Assembly (NCBI RefSeq): GCF_000197735.1
Contig: NC_014550.1
Location: 3,348,001-3,412,000, forward strand
Origin: Glutamicibacter arilaitensis Re117
Lineage (GTDB): Bacteria > Actinomycetota > Actinomycetes > Actinomycetales > Micrococcaceae
Length of the DNA stretch: 64,000 nucleotides
Reading direction: 5' to 3'
Made by a program: the position numbers and the translations under genes. The notes under the pieces were generated by a model. It made no database searches and had not been told where the DNA came from. It saw only the letters and a program-made list of their open reading frames with translations. Shown piece after piece: positions 1-7,960 of this stretch. How positions within the stretch are numbered: the first letter of the stretch is position 1; each line of letters opens with the position of its first letter.

Positions 1-337
1 CGGTGCGCCGCTTCTTTCGACGCTTGGGCTTACAGACCAAGCCTTCTTCTCGCCATAATCGTCGGATGCGCTTGCTGTTCAAGACAGTGTCTTTCCATCG
101 TTCGGTGGCCAGCAAGTGCCAGCGGGCTTTGCGCCAGCCCCACGTTGGATGCTTAGACGCGACAGCCCTCAAGTCGGCTCGTAGCTGCGCTTCGTCAAAG
201 CTCATCGGTGTTTTTTTCTTACGTAGTGCAGAGCGGTTCTGGCCCAGAACGTGGCAAGCGAAGCGTTCGGATGCCCCGAATTTTTCCATCGCCATCCGTA
301 CAGCACGGCGGCGTGGTTCGGGGCTTAGAATTTTCCC
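1..337 (-). CDS. IS3-family transposase OrfB, N-terminal part
   Basis: Partial: it runs off the window's left edge. It is read in the -1 frame relative to OrfA and starts in the overlap with GKILSPEPRRRAV. The visible part includes the HTH_21-like region (RADLRAVASKHPTWGWRKA) and RIRRLWREEGL, typical of IS3 OrfB upstream of the DDE integrase core. The catalytic core is outside the window. No independent start is evident, so expression as an OrfAB fusion by -1 frameshifting at 331-337 is the likely mode. Confidence 0.8.
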
Positions 338-603
338 TTGGCAACCTCAGTAAGGATGTCGTTGGCGAGCATCTGATCAGCGAGCAGCTTCTTGAGGCGC
401 GCGTTTTCCCTCTCTAGCTCCTTGGTACGTTTGCTGGCTTCAGCGTTTTTCTCGGACCCGTACTGGTTGATCCAGCGGTACCAAGTAGCTTCAGTGATCT
501 GAAGTTCCTTGATGACCTCGATCATCGGGTGTCCGTCGTTGAGCATCTTTTGTCCTTGGCGGACTTTAGCGATGACCTGGTCTGGTGTGTGTCTGCGTGC
601 CAT
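325..603 (-). CDS. IS3-family transposase OrfA (helix-turn-helix subunit)
   Basis: About 92 residues from the chosen start MARRHTPDQV at 603; an upstream in-frame ATG at 630 is possible but lies in the IS terminus. The N-terminal half has an IS3/IS911-type helix-turn-helix (ITEATWYRWINQYG), followed by a leucine-rich coiled coil (ELERENARLKKLLADQ), as expected for the DNA-binding subunit. It ends AKGKF-stop. The minus-strand sequence G GGA AAA at its end is a -1 slippery site that joins it to the OrfB frame to make the OrfAB transposase. Confidence 0.85.
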   Translation of the reverse strand: MARRHTPDQVIAKVRQGQKMLNDGHPMIEVIKELQITEATWYRWINQYGSEKNAEASKRTKELERENARLKKLLADQMLANDILTEVAKGKF

Positions 604-662
604 TGTTTCTGTGATTCCTCCTGTGTCCATTGTCGGACACGAGTACTCACATAGTCACTGGA

Positions 663-884
663 CTACTTTCCGGGGACCCAACCACACTGACCGTAGTTTC
701 CTACAACCTGATCAACCTGGATGTAGGCTCTGCCTGAACCGCAATGATTGTAGTAGCTATACCCTCCGCTGACGTAATAGCCGCATGGCGCAGCTTGAGC
801 GGCAGGGGCTGCTATGACTGCCCCTGACGCAATTATGCCCAGCGCAAGCGCGGCTCCAGTTAGGCGTTTCTTCAATCCGATCAT
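663..884 (-). CDS. small secreted Cys-containing protein
   Basis: About 73 residues from MIGLKKRLTG; this start is preferred to the ATG at 917 because a purine-rich GAAGAGAAGG stretch precedes it and it gives a clean Sec signal peptide (KKRL, a hydrophobic core, then AAPAAQA-A). The mature peptide is about 45 residues and rich in Gly/Tyr/Cys (CGYYVSGGYSYYNHCG, later QCGWVPGK), so it probably contains disulfides. The CGYY...YYNHCG pattern resembles small secreted actinobacterial proteins of the DUF6355 type, from memory and unverified. It is a single gene next to an IS3 element; function unknown. Confidence 0.65.
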   Translation of the reverse strand: MIGLKKRLTGAALALGIIASGAVIAAPAAQAAPCGYYVSGGYSYYNHCGSGRAYIQVDQVVGNYGQCGWVPGK

Positions 885-1065
885 TGGCTTACCTTCTCTT
901 CTGAGGTGCAGTGACAAGACCAGAATATGTATATAAAGGTTTTTAAACCAGTAGTGATATTTAAATATTTTGAGTGTAGGATACGCAAATCAAATACTTG
1001 GAATAAAAACAGGCGCCTTCCAGAATTGGTGGCTAGAGCGGTGTGCGGGTCTGTAGCATACGCTT

Positions 1066-1557
1066 ATGACCGCAACAATTATTCGCCCGCTTAGGGGCAG
1101 GATTCAGGTAAGGGGCTTGAATGCTCCCCGAGGTGGACAGCCAACGAACAAGGAAATGTTCAGAACGGCAACTGGCGCTGCCATCCGACCAACATGGGTT
1201 GTGGCAGATCCTGGGGAACCGGGCTGGAAAGGGTATTGGACGATCGCACGTCAACATCTAACGGATGTTGCTGAAGCAGTAGCTATTCGCGATGGACTTG
1301 TTTTCATTGAGATGCATTACAGCACGGCTGAGCAGTGCGATACGAGATGCCAGACAGCTGAAGGTAATGACTGCACGTGTTCCTGTGAAGGTAAATACCA
1401 CGGCAGGGGAGAGCATGCTGCTTGGCTCGAAGTCGGCGATACAACGCTGTTTCGTGGGGGAGACGAGAAGATCGTGACGCGTTCTCTCGACGGCCAACAA
1501 GCCCTGCGGGATCGGGAAGATAGGTTGGCTGAACTGATTCGTCAGATTGGAAGGTGA
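1066..1557 (+). CDS. conserved hypothetical protein with Cys cluster
   Basis: 163 residues, no signal peptide. The centre carries a tight cysteine motif C-x3-C-x7-C-x-C-x-C (CDTRCQTAEGNDCTCSC) followed by GKYHG. This resembles a cysteine-rich segment common in small proteins of actinobacterial mobile elements and suggests metal binding, though the function is unknown. The C-terminus is a charged helix (ALRDREDRLAELIRQ). No strong ribosome-binding site precedes the ATG. Confidence 0.55.
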   Translation: MTATIIRPLRGRIQVRGLNAPRGGQPTNKEMFRTATGAAIRPTWVVADPGEPGWKGYWTIARQHLTDVAEAVAIRDGLVFIEMHYSTAEQCDTRCQTAEGNDCTCSCEGKYHGRGEHAAWLEVGDTTLFRGGDEKIVTRSLDGQQALRDREDRLAELIRQIGR

Positions 1558-1742
1558 TCGGCTTTTCGGTTGGATCCAATAACGGTCGTTTTCGACCAGG
1601 CAACCAGGAACCAGGAAGCTGTCAGATTCCGAAGTCGGCTGCTCATGAGGGGCCAGGCGTTGCCCGCAGAATCAGAGTCCGAACTCAGCGAGTTGGCAGA
1701 TATTCGTCAGAGAGAACGGTGAATAGATACACTATGGCGCGC

Positions 1743-1805
1743 GTCGAGGCCTTCCGAATGGGTGGTGTAGGAACCGTCCCACTCTGAAGACCTCGATCTT
1801 TTTGT
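1743..1805 (-). repeat. orphan ISL3 operator/promoter dyad
   Basis: An imperfect inverted repeat (GTCGAGGCCTTCC ... GAAGACCTCGAT) with an internal TTCCTACAC. It matches the dyad found immediately upstream of every ISL3 transposase in this window (near 6473-6530, 42228-42282, 49132-49190 and 50675-50730). The copy here is not followed by transposase sequence or ISL3 termini, so it is a relic or a stray regulatory copy. The rest of 1558-1880 holds nothing else I recognise. Confidence 0.55.
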
Positions 1806-1883
1806 CGTCAAGACACGCCGAATCCGTTCGTCTCAGCTCGGCCGGCAGTGACAATGACTTTCACGAAGAACCCTGCGTCACTA

Positions 1884-2895
1884 AGAGATCGCGCCAATAG
1901 GTGTGCAACATCCGCAGTAAGTATTAATGACAGCGTAATTAACCACGTCAGGCACGTCATTAAGCAGTGAAGCAGGCACGGACAGTGTTAAACAAGGTTT
2001 GTCTAGAACCGTTTACACAAGAAGGTCACGTGCCTGCCCTACCATCTTCCATCATCGAGCCTCTCTGGCGCCAATTCGAAGCGTTGATCCCAGATCGGAA
2101 CGTAACCCATCCACTGGGCTGCCACAAGCCACGGATCAGCGACCGGATCATCTTCGACAAGTTCATCCAAGTCCTCGTCCTGGGCGCTGCCTATGAGAAA
2201 ATCAGCGACACGACCTGCTCGGCCACCACCATCCGACGGCGCCGCGACGAATGGATCACCGCAGGGATCTTCCGCGAACTGGAGCAGATCTGCCTGGAAT
2301 CCTACGACCGGATCATTGGACTGGACCTAGAGAATCTCGTCATCGACGGATGTCTGGTCAAAGCGCCGTGCGGCGGTGAAGCCGCCGGAAAATCCCCGGT
2401 AGACCGCGGCAAGCAAGGCACCAAACGCTCGCTGATGACCGACGGGAAAGGCATCCCGGTCGGCTGCATCACCGCAGGCGCGAACCGGCACGATTCCCCG
2501 TTGCTACGCCCCACGCTCGAACGCCTTTCCCGTTTCGGCTACCAGCTGCCAGAGCAGATTACCGTGCATCTGGATGCTGGATATGACAGCCGTAAAACAC
2601 GGGAGCTGCTTACCGAGCTGGGTTGTGATTGGGAGATCAGTACCAAGGGCGAACCCTTGCAGGCCGGGGTCCGCTGGGTGGTGGAACGAAACCAATTCGT
2701 GGCACAACCGGGGGTTCAAGAAATTGGCGATCTGCACCGAGCGCAAGGTCCGGGTCATTGACGCGTTGATCAGCCTCGCGAACAGTGTCATCGTGATCCG
2801 CAGGCTGATCGGGGAAGCGTGGGCGACCCATCGGTGGGATACGAGGCCTAATCGAAAGCCTTAAGAATCGTTTGTCCCCTATTGGCGCGATCTCT
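1884..2895 (+). mobile_element. IS5-family insertion sequence (1012 bp)
   Basis: Perfect 18-bp terminal inverted repeats (AGAGATCGCGCCAATAGG at 1884-1901 and its complement at 2878-2895), flanked on both sides by TA (1882-1883 and 2896-2897). The inferred target was CTAG with TA duplicated, which fits the IS427-like branch of IS5. It lies in the 3' end of the minus-strand gene at 2848-3321 and supplies that gene's last codons. Its transposase is frameshifted. Confidence 0.85.
2030..2864 (+). pseudogene. IS5-family transposase, frameshifted
   Basis: The N-terminal DUF4096-like region (LWRQFEALIPDR ... IFDKFIQVLVLGAAYEKI) and the DDE core (LVIDGCLVKAPCGGE, HLDAGYDS, RWVVER) are clear. After RWVVER the frame breaks: one extra A in the run at 2689-2691 moves the expected continuation (TNSWHNRGFKKLAICTERK) into the next frame, which stays open to 2864. 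The GTG at 2030 (VPALPSSIIEPLW, preceded by AGAAGG) is preferred over a GTG at 1967. It is probably inactive unless the shift is programmed or a sequencing error. Confidence 0.85.
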
Positions 2896-3321
2896 TAGAC
2901 GCTGCTCGTAGTTCTTCGTGGCTGCCACTGGGTGGAACACTGGAATGGGCAGTGCAACTGCGCAGGAATCCCAATACTTCACTCGGAAAGTTACCGCGCC
3001 TTGGTCTTCTGTGCGAGCGAAAAGCTCGTGGATTTTTGTTGTAGCTTTTTCCGGATCAACGGGCTGCAATGCGGGGTTCGGCGTGGAAACATAGAAGAAT
3101 TTAAGTTCATTAGAGCCAGTATCGAGCACGGCCACCAAGACAGACCGACCGTGCATGGACACTAGACCCATGACGTCGTTAACCGGTTCGGTAGGCGCCG
3201 CCATGACAATTGGCATTCCCTGAGCCCAGCCGTGCGCGGCGAGGTGTGCGCGTCCTTCACGTGATCCGAGCAGTTCGCTGACGCGTTCGGCAGTTTGCGT
3301 TCTTACGAGACGTCCTGGCAT
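2848..3321 (-). CDS. unknown protein, paralogue of 3701-4141, 3' end altered by IS5
   Basis: The start MPGRLVRT at 3321 follows a good GGAGG site. About 157 residues, no signal peptide or membrane segment. The core is shared with the next gene: ELL...HLAAHGWAQGMPIV, then VNDVMGLVSMHGRSVLVAV, then a Y/W-x-V-x-x-P-x-P strand. I do not recognise the family. The last codons after EQR lie inside the IS5 element; without the IS the frame would read EQRLVTQGSS-stop, so the insertion replaces only the tail. The soluble alpha/beta look and tandem paralogue suggest an immunity or accessory role, but this is inference. Confidence 0.6.
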   Translation of the reverse strand: MPGRLVRTQTAERVSELLGSREGRAHLAAHGWAQGMPIVMAAPTEPVNDVMGLVSMHGRSVLVAVLDTGSNELKFFYVSTPNPALQPVDPEKATTKIHELFARTEDQGAVTFRVKYWDSCAVALPIPVFHPVAATKNYEQRLRDRANRGQTILKAFD

Positions 3322-3700
3322 TGGTACTACCTCCACTGTGTTCTTGAGTCTTCCGAGTGATCCCCATCAGCTTGGAACAAGACACAACGCAGACTGGCTG
3401 CCTGTCGCTGCGGTTCTTAGTGTGTTGTTTCCACCCTAGGATGATCGGCGCAACAACGCTACCGATTCAGGTAAACGTTAATAAAAGTTCACGTCAACTC
3501 ATCAATTGGCAGTTTTTTAAGGAACCGCATTGCCTGTGGAAAGAAAATGTGGATTGGCGGAAGGGTGCTGAAAATGACTAGTCAGACAGGCAAGGGCTGG
3601 GGGCCGCGCGTTGCTCAGAGCGCATATGAAGCGTCGAAACTGGGGATCGGTGAGGATTCTCAGAAATTTAAGAGGTTTGACTAGGGAATTGGCGCAAGGC
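3322..3700. other. gene-free interval
   Basis: About 380 bp between the two paralogous unknown genes. It presumably holds the promoter of the downstream copy on the minus strand. I see no coding region, strong hairpin or repeat. Confidence 0.4.
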
Positions 3701-4141
3701 TCAGCGATTATCAGATGACAGCTGGGCATCCGCCGCGTGGTTGTCGTTGCTGACGTAGAGGGGGATCTGGTGAAGCGCGGCGCTATGAGCCCAGAAATGG
3801 ACGCGAAAGGGCATAAGCCTATTCTCGCTGTGCCTAATGCAGAGTTCCGCGAGCGTAGTTCCCGATGGCAGAGGAACAACTCTGGTGAAGAGGGGGCTGG
3901 GGATGGTGACATGCCACAGTTGCAAGGCGTCAGTTTGAGCGTTGGTGAGCGCCAGAAGCACAGCCCGCCCATGGACGGAAACAAACCCCATGACGTCTTC
4001 CACCAGCTCATCTCGGTGGGCAAAGACTACTGGCATGCCTTCCACCCATCCATACGCGGTGAGGTGCCTTTGAGTTATAGGGCAATGCAGCAGCTCGTTG
4101 AGACGTTGGGTGGCGGGGGTATGTAGTTCGGGCGTGTTCAT
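3701..4141 (-). CDS. unknown protein, paralogue of 2848-3321
   Basis: 146 residues from MNTPELHTPA, preceded by GGAGGAAGAT. Aligned to the downstream gene it keeps RLNELL...HLTAYGWVEGMPVV, VEDVMGFVSVHGRAVLLAL and VTIPSPLFTRV, with an insertion before the C-terminus. Together they are a diverged tandem duplication separated by about 380 bp. No catalytic motif, signal or membrane segment is visible. Function unknown. Confidence 0.6.
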   Translation of the reverse strand: MNTPELHTPATQRLNELLHCPITQRHLTAYGWVEGMPVVFAHRDELVEDVMGFVSVHGRAVLLALTNAQTDALQLWHVTIPSPLFTRVVPLPSGTTLAELCIRHSENRLMPFRVHFWAHSAALHQIPLYVSNDNHAADAQLSSDNR

Positions 4142-4382
4142 ATCTTCCTCCATTGGGGGCAGCTTGCCCTAAGCTGACCGACCACGAGCTTTACTGAATT
4201 TTATTCAGGTACGTTCCCCGGGTTTCGCTTGCGGCGCTCGGTAATCTTTGTGGAGTGATCTTCTGAGAATACTCCTAACTTGGGAAAGAGGGTATCCAAT
4301 CGGCGGAAGACTTTGGGCGTCTCATGGCCGGCAAACTTAAGGGGATGGCCCAGATTCGATGACGTCGATCCCTATGAATGAA

Positions 4383-4976
4383 CTAATTGGTGTGAAGCTT
4401 GTCCATTTTATTGATCCGTCGGTAGAGGGTTGCGCGGGACATGCCCATGTCTTTGGCTACTTGCGTTGCTGGTTCGCCGGCCTGAAGGAGTTTCACCGCG
4501 GTACGGATCTGGGACTCGGTAAAGGTCGGGCGACGGCCTCCGAGATCGCCGCCGGTGGTGCGGCGTTTGGTGACGGAGTCGTTGATGCGTTCCCGTTTGA
4601 TTTCCAGCTCCATCTGCGCGAGTGCTGCCATGACGGTGAAGACCATGGCGCCCATTGGGGTTTTGGTGTCGACGTCACCGCCGCCCAAGTTCAGCACCCG
4701 TAAACCAATATTTCGCTCACGAAGTTCTTCGGCTAATTCGAGCATTTTTTGGGTGGAGCGCCCAAGTCGGTCCAAGGTGGTGATCACGAGCGTGTCGTTC
4801 GGGTGCAGCGATTCGAGCGCCTTACCGAGTCCGGGCCGCTTCGCCAGTGCGCCGGATAGGCCGTGGTCGATATAGAGGTCATCGCGTCGGACCCCAGTCG
4901 CAAGAAGATCCTGGATTTGCCGGTCGGCGTCTTGGGCTTTGGTTGATACGCGGGCGTAGCCGATCAGTTTGGGCAT
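4383..4976 (-). CDS. serine recombinase (resolvase/invertase family)
   Basis: 197 residues from MPKLIGYARVSTKAQ, the normal N-terminus of small serine recombinases, with the catalytic serine at residue 11 and downstream LDRLGRS. The long helix (MAALAQMELEIKRER) and C-terminal Hin-type HTH (ATQVAKDMGMSRATLYRRI) are complete. A cis inverted repeat lies immediately upstream (4991-5041). It probably resolves cointegrates or plasmid multimers, or belongs to a degraded transposon. Confidence 0.9.
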   Translation of the reverse strand: MPKLIGYARVSTKAQDADRQIQDLLATGVRRDDLYIDHGLSGALAKRPGLGKALESLHPNDTLVITTLDRLGRSTQKMLELAEELRERNIGLRVLNLGGGDVDTKTPMGAMVFTVMAALAQMELEIKRERINDSVTKRRTTGGDLGGRRPTFTESQIRTAVKLLQAGEPATQVAKDMGMSRATLYRRINKMDKLHTN

Positions 4977-4990
4977 TGGTCCTTCGAAAG

Positions 4991-5041
4991 TGTCTCGCAA
5001 CTAATGGTGTAGACACGATTTTACGCCATCGGTTGCGACAC
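4991..5041. promoter_or_regulatory. candidate res/crossover site of the serine recombinase
   Basis: Imperfect inverted repeat with arms TGTCtCGCAACtaATGGtGTA and TGTCGCAACcgATGGcGTA directly upstream of the recombinase start. The size (about 50 bp) and position fit a recombinase-binding subsite and autoregulated promoter. The assignment is inferred from position and symmetry. Confidence 0.5.
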
Positions 5042-5106
5042 ATAGTTACGAGAATTCTAGACCATTGAGTTTCCGTGGATTTTTCACCGGGGGAGTGAGG
5101 TTCGAC

Positions 5107-5142
5107 GAGACGTCTTGCAACCTATAGGTTGCAAGACGTCTC
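5107..5142. repeat. 36-bp perfect palindrome
   Basis: GAGACGTCTTGCAACCTA followed by its exact complement, with no spacer. It lies between the recombinase site and the ISL3 left end and shares the core TTGCAACC/GGTTGCAA with the recombinase inverted repeat (CGCAACC). It could be a recombination end, a strong bidirectional terminator stem without a T tract, or a transposon-end remnant. Confidence 0.55.
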
Positions 5143-5152
5143 TTAGATAAAT

Positions 5153-6603
5153 GGGCTCTTCAGGATTGAGGGTGTAAACGCCGTCTAAACCCACCGGTCT
5201 CCAACAACGACCGGGCGATATAGTGCGCCAGATTCTTGAACCCCAACGCGATACCTCGCAGATGCTCCAACCTGCCATTCAAAGCCTCGGTAGGACCATT
5301 CGAACTACCAATATGATCAAAGTACGCGAGAATGTCCGTCTTCCTCCTGCGCAGGGTGCCGCCGAGCTTTTTCAGCTCCGGCAACCCTTTCGGTACCTTC
5401 GTGCCAACTTCGTTGATCAGTTGCTCCAAGGCCCACCGTCCGACCTCGGGCTTCGGTTGCCGGTAGGCATCCACCATCTTCTGATACACGCTCCAGACCA
5501 ATTGAACCGGCTCATACTCCGGCTCCTTGAACAGGTCTTCAAGCTTGGTCTTCTGCTTTTCCGTAGCCAAGGATAGTCCCGTGGTCAGCGTTCGCCTGCA
5601 CTTGTAAAGCGGGTCATCCTTGCGTCCTCGACGCCCATGTTGCTCACGTTGAATCCGTTGCCGGGTCTGGTCCAGCGCCTCGGAACCTAGTTTGACTACA
5701 TGGAATGGATCCAACACCTCCACCGCGTGGGGTAGCTCCTCGACGGCAGCTGTTTTGAAGCCGGTGAAACCGTCCATTGCGACGACTTCAATGCCCTGTT
5801 TCCATTGTTCTTCTTGATCAGCCAGCCAGGTTTTGAATACAGCTTTGGATCTTCCAGGGACCATGTCGATCAGTCGTGCGGTACCGGTGCCGTCACGCAC
5901 CGCGGTGAGGTCCACAATCACGGTGACGTATTTGTCGCCGGTTCGGGTATGCCGCCAAACATGTTCATCGACTCCCAGCACTTTGACCCCGTCGAAGCGG
6001 GTTGGATCATCAATCAGTAAGCGTTGACCTTCAGCCAGCACAGCCTCATTGGCGGTATTCCAGGTGACGCCGAGGCCTTCGGCAATTCGGGAGACTGACA
6101 AGTGGTGGCAGACCAGTCCAACCAGCGCCCAGCGTAGCCCGGTCCTGCTGATTTTCTGGCGTGGCGCTACTGCTTGGGACAGCTCTTCACGCCAGACTCG
6201 TTGGCAATTGGCGCAACGGTAGCGGCGGTGTTTGATGACTAGGACAGTGGGACGCCAGCCCAATGGTTCGTGGGCGAGGCGGCGGGTGACGGTATCGCGT
6301 GGAATGCCTGCTGCTCCGCAGGTTTGGCACCAAGGGATCGGGTTGGTGACGTGGCAGAGGATTTCGGCTTTCGCTGCGCTCAGGTGTTGCCCGATTGCGG
6401 TCAGTCCCAAGCCGTCAAGATTGGTGAAAGTGGTGAGGTCTGGTGCGGTGAAGGTAGGATTGAGCAACGTCGAGGTCTTTCGAAAATGGCTAGTGTAGTA
6501 ACTTCCATTCTTCTGGAAGACCTCGACTTTTTCGTGCTCGGCGACATGCCCGGGAATCGGGGTGTTGGTTTCAGGTGGTTACACTCTTATTCCTGAAGAG
6601 CCC
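5153..6603 (-). mobile_element. complete ISL3-family insertion sequence A
   Basis: Left end GGGCTCTTCAGGATTGAG (from 5153) and the inverted right end TTCCTGAAGAGCCC (to 6603) form about 25-bp inverted repeats. It holds one full-length transposase. The two 8-bp flanks (AGATAAAT and TTTAAGCG) do not match, so no target duplication remains; an adjacent deletion or rearrangement is likely. It ends about 23 bp beyond the stop of the Mn-type binding protein gene. Confidence 0.85.
5160..6467 (-). CDS. ISL3-family transposase A
   Basis: 435 residues, full family length. N-terminal paired CxxC zinc-binding regions (WCQTCG and YRCANCQ), then a DDE-type core (GVDEHVWRH, VVAMDGFTGFKTA, FHVVKLG) and the conserved C-terminal GPTEALNGRLEHLRG. 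Start MLNPTFTAPDL directly follows the ISL3 dyad repeat that carries the promoter. About half identical by eye to the transposases at 42.3, 49.2 and 50.7 kb, so it is a different ISL3 subtype from those. Confidence 0.93.
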   Translation of the reverse strand: MLNPTFTAPDLTTFTNLDGLGLTAIGQHLSAAKAEILCHVTNPIPWCQTCGAAGIPRDTVTRRLAHEPLGWRPTVLVIKHRRYRCANCQRVWREELSQAVAPRQKISRTGLRWALVGLVCHHLSVSRIAEGLGVTWNTANEAVLAEGQRLLIDDPTRFDGVKVLGVDEHVWRHTRTGDKYVTVIVDLTAVRDGTGTARLIDMVPGRSKAVFKTWLADQEEQWKQGIEVVAMDGFTGFKTAAVEELPHAVEVLDPFHVVKLGSEALDQTRQRIQREQHGRRGRKDDPLYKCRRTLTTGLSLATEKQKTKLEDLFKEPEYEPVQLVWSVYQKMVDAYRQPKPEVGRWALEQLINEVGTKVPKGLPELKKLGGTLRRRKTDILAYFDHIGSSNGPTEALNGRLEHLRGIALGFKNLAHYIARSLLETGGFRRRLHPQS

Positions 6604-6626
6604 TTTAAGCGAAATAGCTGGGGGCA

Positions 6627-7568
6627 TTAATTCTCACCAGTCAATGCGTCGATAATCGTTTGCGTGTCGTGACGGATCAGCTCTAAATAGGTAGGCACAG
6701 GACCGTCTTTTCCGGAGAGGGAATCCACATAGAGGGTGCCACCGAATTTGGCATCGGTGGCTTCGACGACCTGCTGCATGGGCGCGTCAGACACTGTGGA
6801 CTCGCAGAAAACTGCGGGTACTTGGTTCGTGGTGACGAATTCGATGGCAGAGGTTATCTGCTGGGGTGTTGCTTGCTGCTCCGCGTTGACGGCCCAGATG
6901 TATTTTTCGGTTAGATCGGTGTCTTTGGCAAGGTAGGAAAAAGCTCCTTCACAAGTGACGAGTGCTCGTTGGCTCTGGGGCAGATGGGAAAGTTCAGTGA
7001 CTAGCTCGTCATGCACTTCCTGTAATTCCTCTTTGTATGCTGCTGCATTACGCGCGTATTCATTGGTATTTTCAGGGTCAAGAGTGCTGAATGCCGAGGC
7101 CATGTTATCGACGTAGACCTGTACGTTTAGCGGGCTCATCCAGGCATGGGGATTAGGTTTTCCGGCATGCTCGTCTTCGGTGATATCGATTGGTTCGACA
7201 CCGTCACTGACAACAGCGTGGGGCACGTCTAAGCCCTCGACGAATTGGCCGAACCATGCTTCGAGATTCATTCCGTTATCCAGGATCAGGTCAGCTTTCG
7301 CAGCTTTGCTGATATCGCCCGGGGTGGGTTCATAGCCGTGTATTTCCGCTCCGAATTTCGTAATGGATTCGATCTGCAGGTGGTCGCCGGCGACGTTTTC
7401 AGCGATATCGGCTAGTACGGTGAATGTGGTTAGGACCACTGGTTTCTTTTCTTGAGTCGTGGCGTAATTTTGCGGGGAAGTGGTGCAGCCAGTGAGGAGG
7501 AGAGCTAGGGCTCCTGCGCTAATAGCAAGGGAAAAGCGTGGGCGGAATGAACGTGGAGATCTGGGCAT
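6627..7568 (-). CDS. Mn/Fe-type metal ABC transporter substrate-binding lipoprotein
   Basis: 313 residues, cluster A-I (TroA/PsaA/MntC/SitA) binding protein. A signal peptide ends in the lipobox LLTGC. Candidate ligands are the His in AEIHGYEP, the His in NPHAWMSP, the Glu in TCEGAFSYLA and the Asp in YVDSLSG; Glu as third ligand is typical of manganese/iron rather than zinc members. The start at 7568 follows GAAAGGCA. No cognate ATPase or permease follows: ISL3 copy A begins about 23 bp after the stop. The gene is therefore an orphan whose operon was probably cut, and it would need permeases elsewhere to act. Mn supply would be relevant to RNR function, but see the metal-free NrdF at 10652-11677. 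Confidence 0.85.
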   Translation of the reverse strand: MPRSPRSFRPRFSLAISAGALALLLTGCTTSPQNYATTQEKKPVVLTTFTVLADIAENVAGDHLQIESITKFGAEIHGYEPTPGDISKAAKADLILDNGMNLEAWFGQFVEGLDVPHAVVSDGVEPIDITEDEHAGKPNPHAWMSPLNVQVYVDNMASAFSTLDPENTNEYARNAAAYKEELQEVHDELVTELSHLPQSQRALVTCEGAFSYLAKDTDLTEKYIWAVNAEQQATPQQITSAIEFVTTNQVPAVFCESTVSDAPMQQVVEATDAKFGGTLYVDSLSGKDGPVPTYLELIRHDTQTIIDALTGEN

Positions 7569-7606
7569 AGGATTGCCTTTCGATCGTAGGTTTACGGCTG
7601 AAGAAT

Positions 7607-7876
7607 CTAGAGTGAGCTCATGAGTGATGGCGGGGTCTCAGGGGGTGGCCCTGCGCGATGTGCAGCTGAGGCGAATCGTTCTAATTTGGTCGGGTTTTCG
7701 CCGCGGCAGTAAATGCCGACTAGTCGCAGGAAGTAACGCACTACAGTTGCAGGGTCGGTGGAGGAACCCAGTAGTGACTGCGCTTCGTGGTGCTTGGACT
7801 CTTGCGCGGCGCGGAACAATGCGACGGCTTCGATCCAGAGTCCGTCGTTGGTTCGTTGTGAAGCATTATGTTGCAT
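7607..7876 (-). CDS. small hypothetical protein
   Basis: About 89 residues from MQHNASQRTN (an upstream ATG at 7960 gives 117). Predicted mainly helical (DGLWIEAVALFRAAQES, ATVVRYFLRLVGIYC) with a Pro-rich tail (HRAGPPPETPP). No strong ribosome-binding site. It lies 38 bp upstream of the metal-binding lipoprotein on the same strand and could be co-transcribed with it. Function unknown. Confidence 0.4.
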   Translation of the reverse strand: MQHNASQRTNDGLWIEAVALFRAAQESKHHEAQSLLGSSTDPATVVRYFLRLVGIYCRGENPTKLERFASAAHRAGPPPETPPSLMSSL

Positions 7877-7960
7877 GGGTAGAACTCTAATGTTCGGTAC
7901 ACCGAAGTCCAAAATACTACTTGTTAGGTCGAGGGCCTTTCTGAAGCATGGATAATGCAT

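Larger units (their letters stand above)
1..639 (-). mobile_element. IS3-family insertion sequence, cut by window edge
   Basis: This is the 5' part of an IS3-family element read on the minus strand, containing orfA and the start of orfB. Its outer end is placed near 639, where the minus strand starts TGTCCGACA; the other end lies outside the window, so the boundary could not be checked against a second repeat. The orfA/orfB overlap contains a classical slippery heptamer (331-337), which supports a functional programmed-frameshift arrangement. Confidence 0.75.

Noticed and set aside
6569..6610. Possible target duplication around ISL3 copy A
   Set aside because: The flanking 8-mers AGATAAAT and TTTAAGCG differ, so no duplication is claimed.
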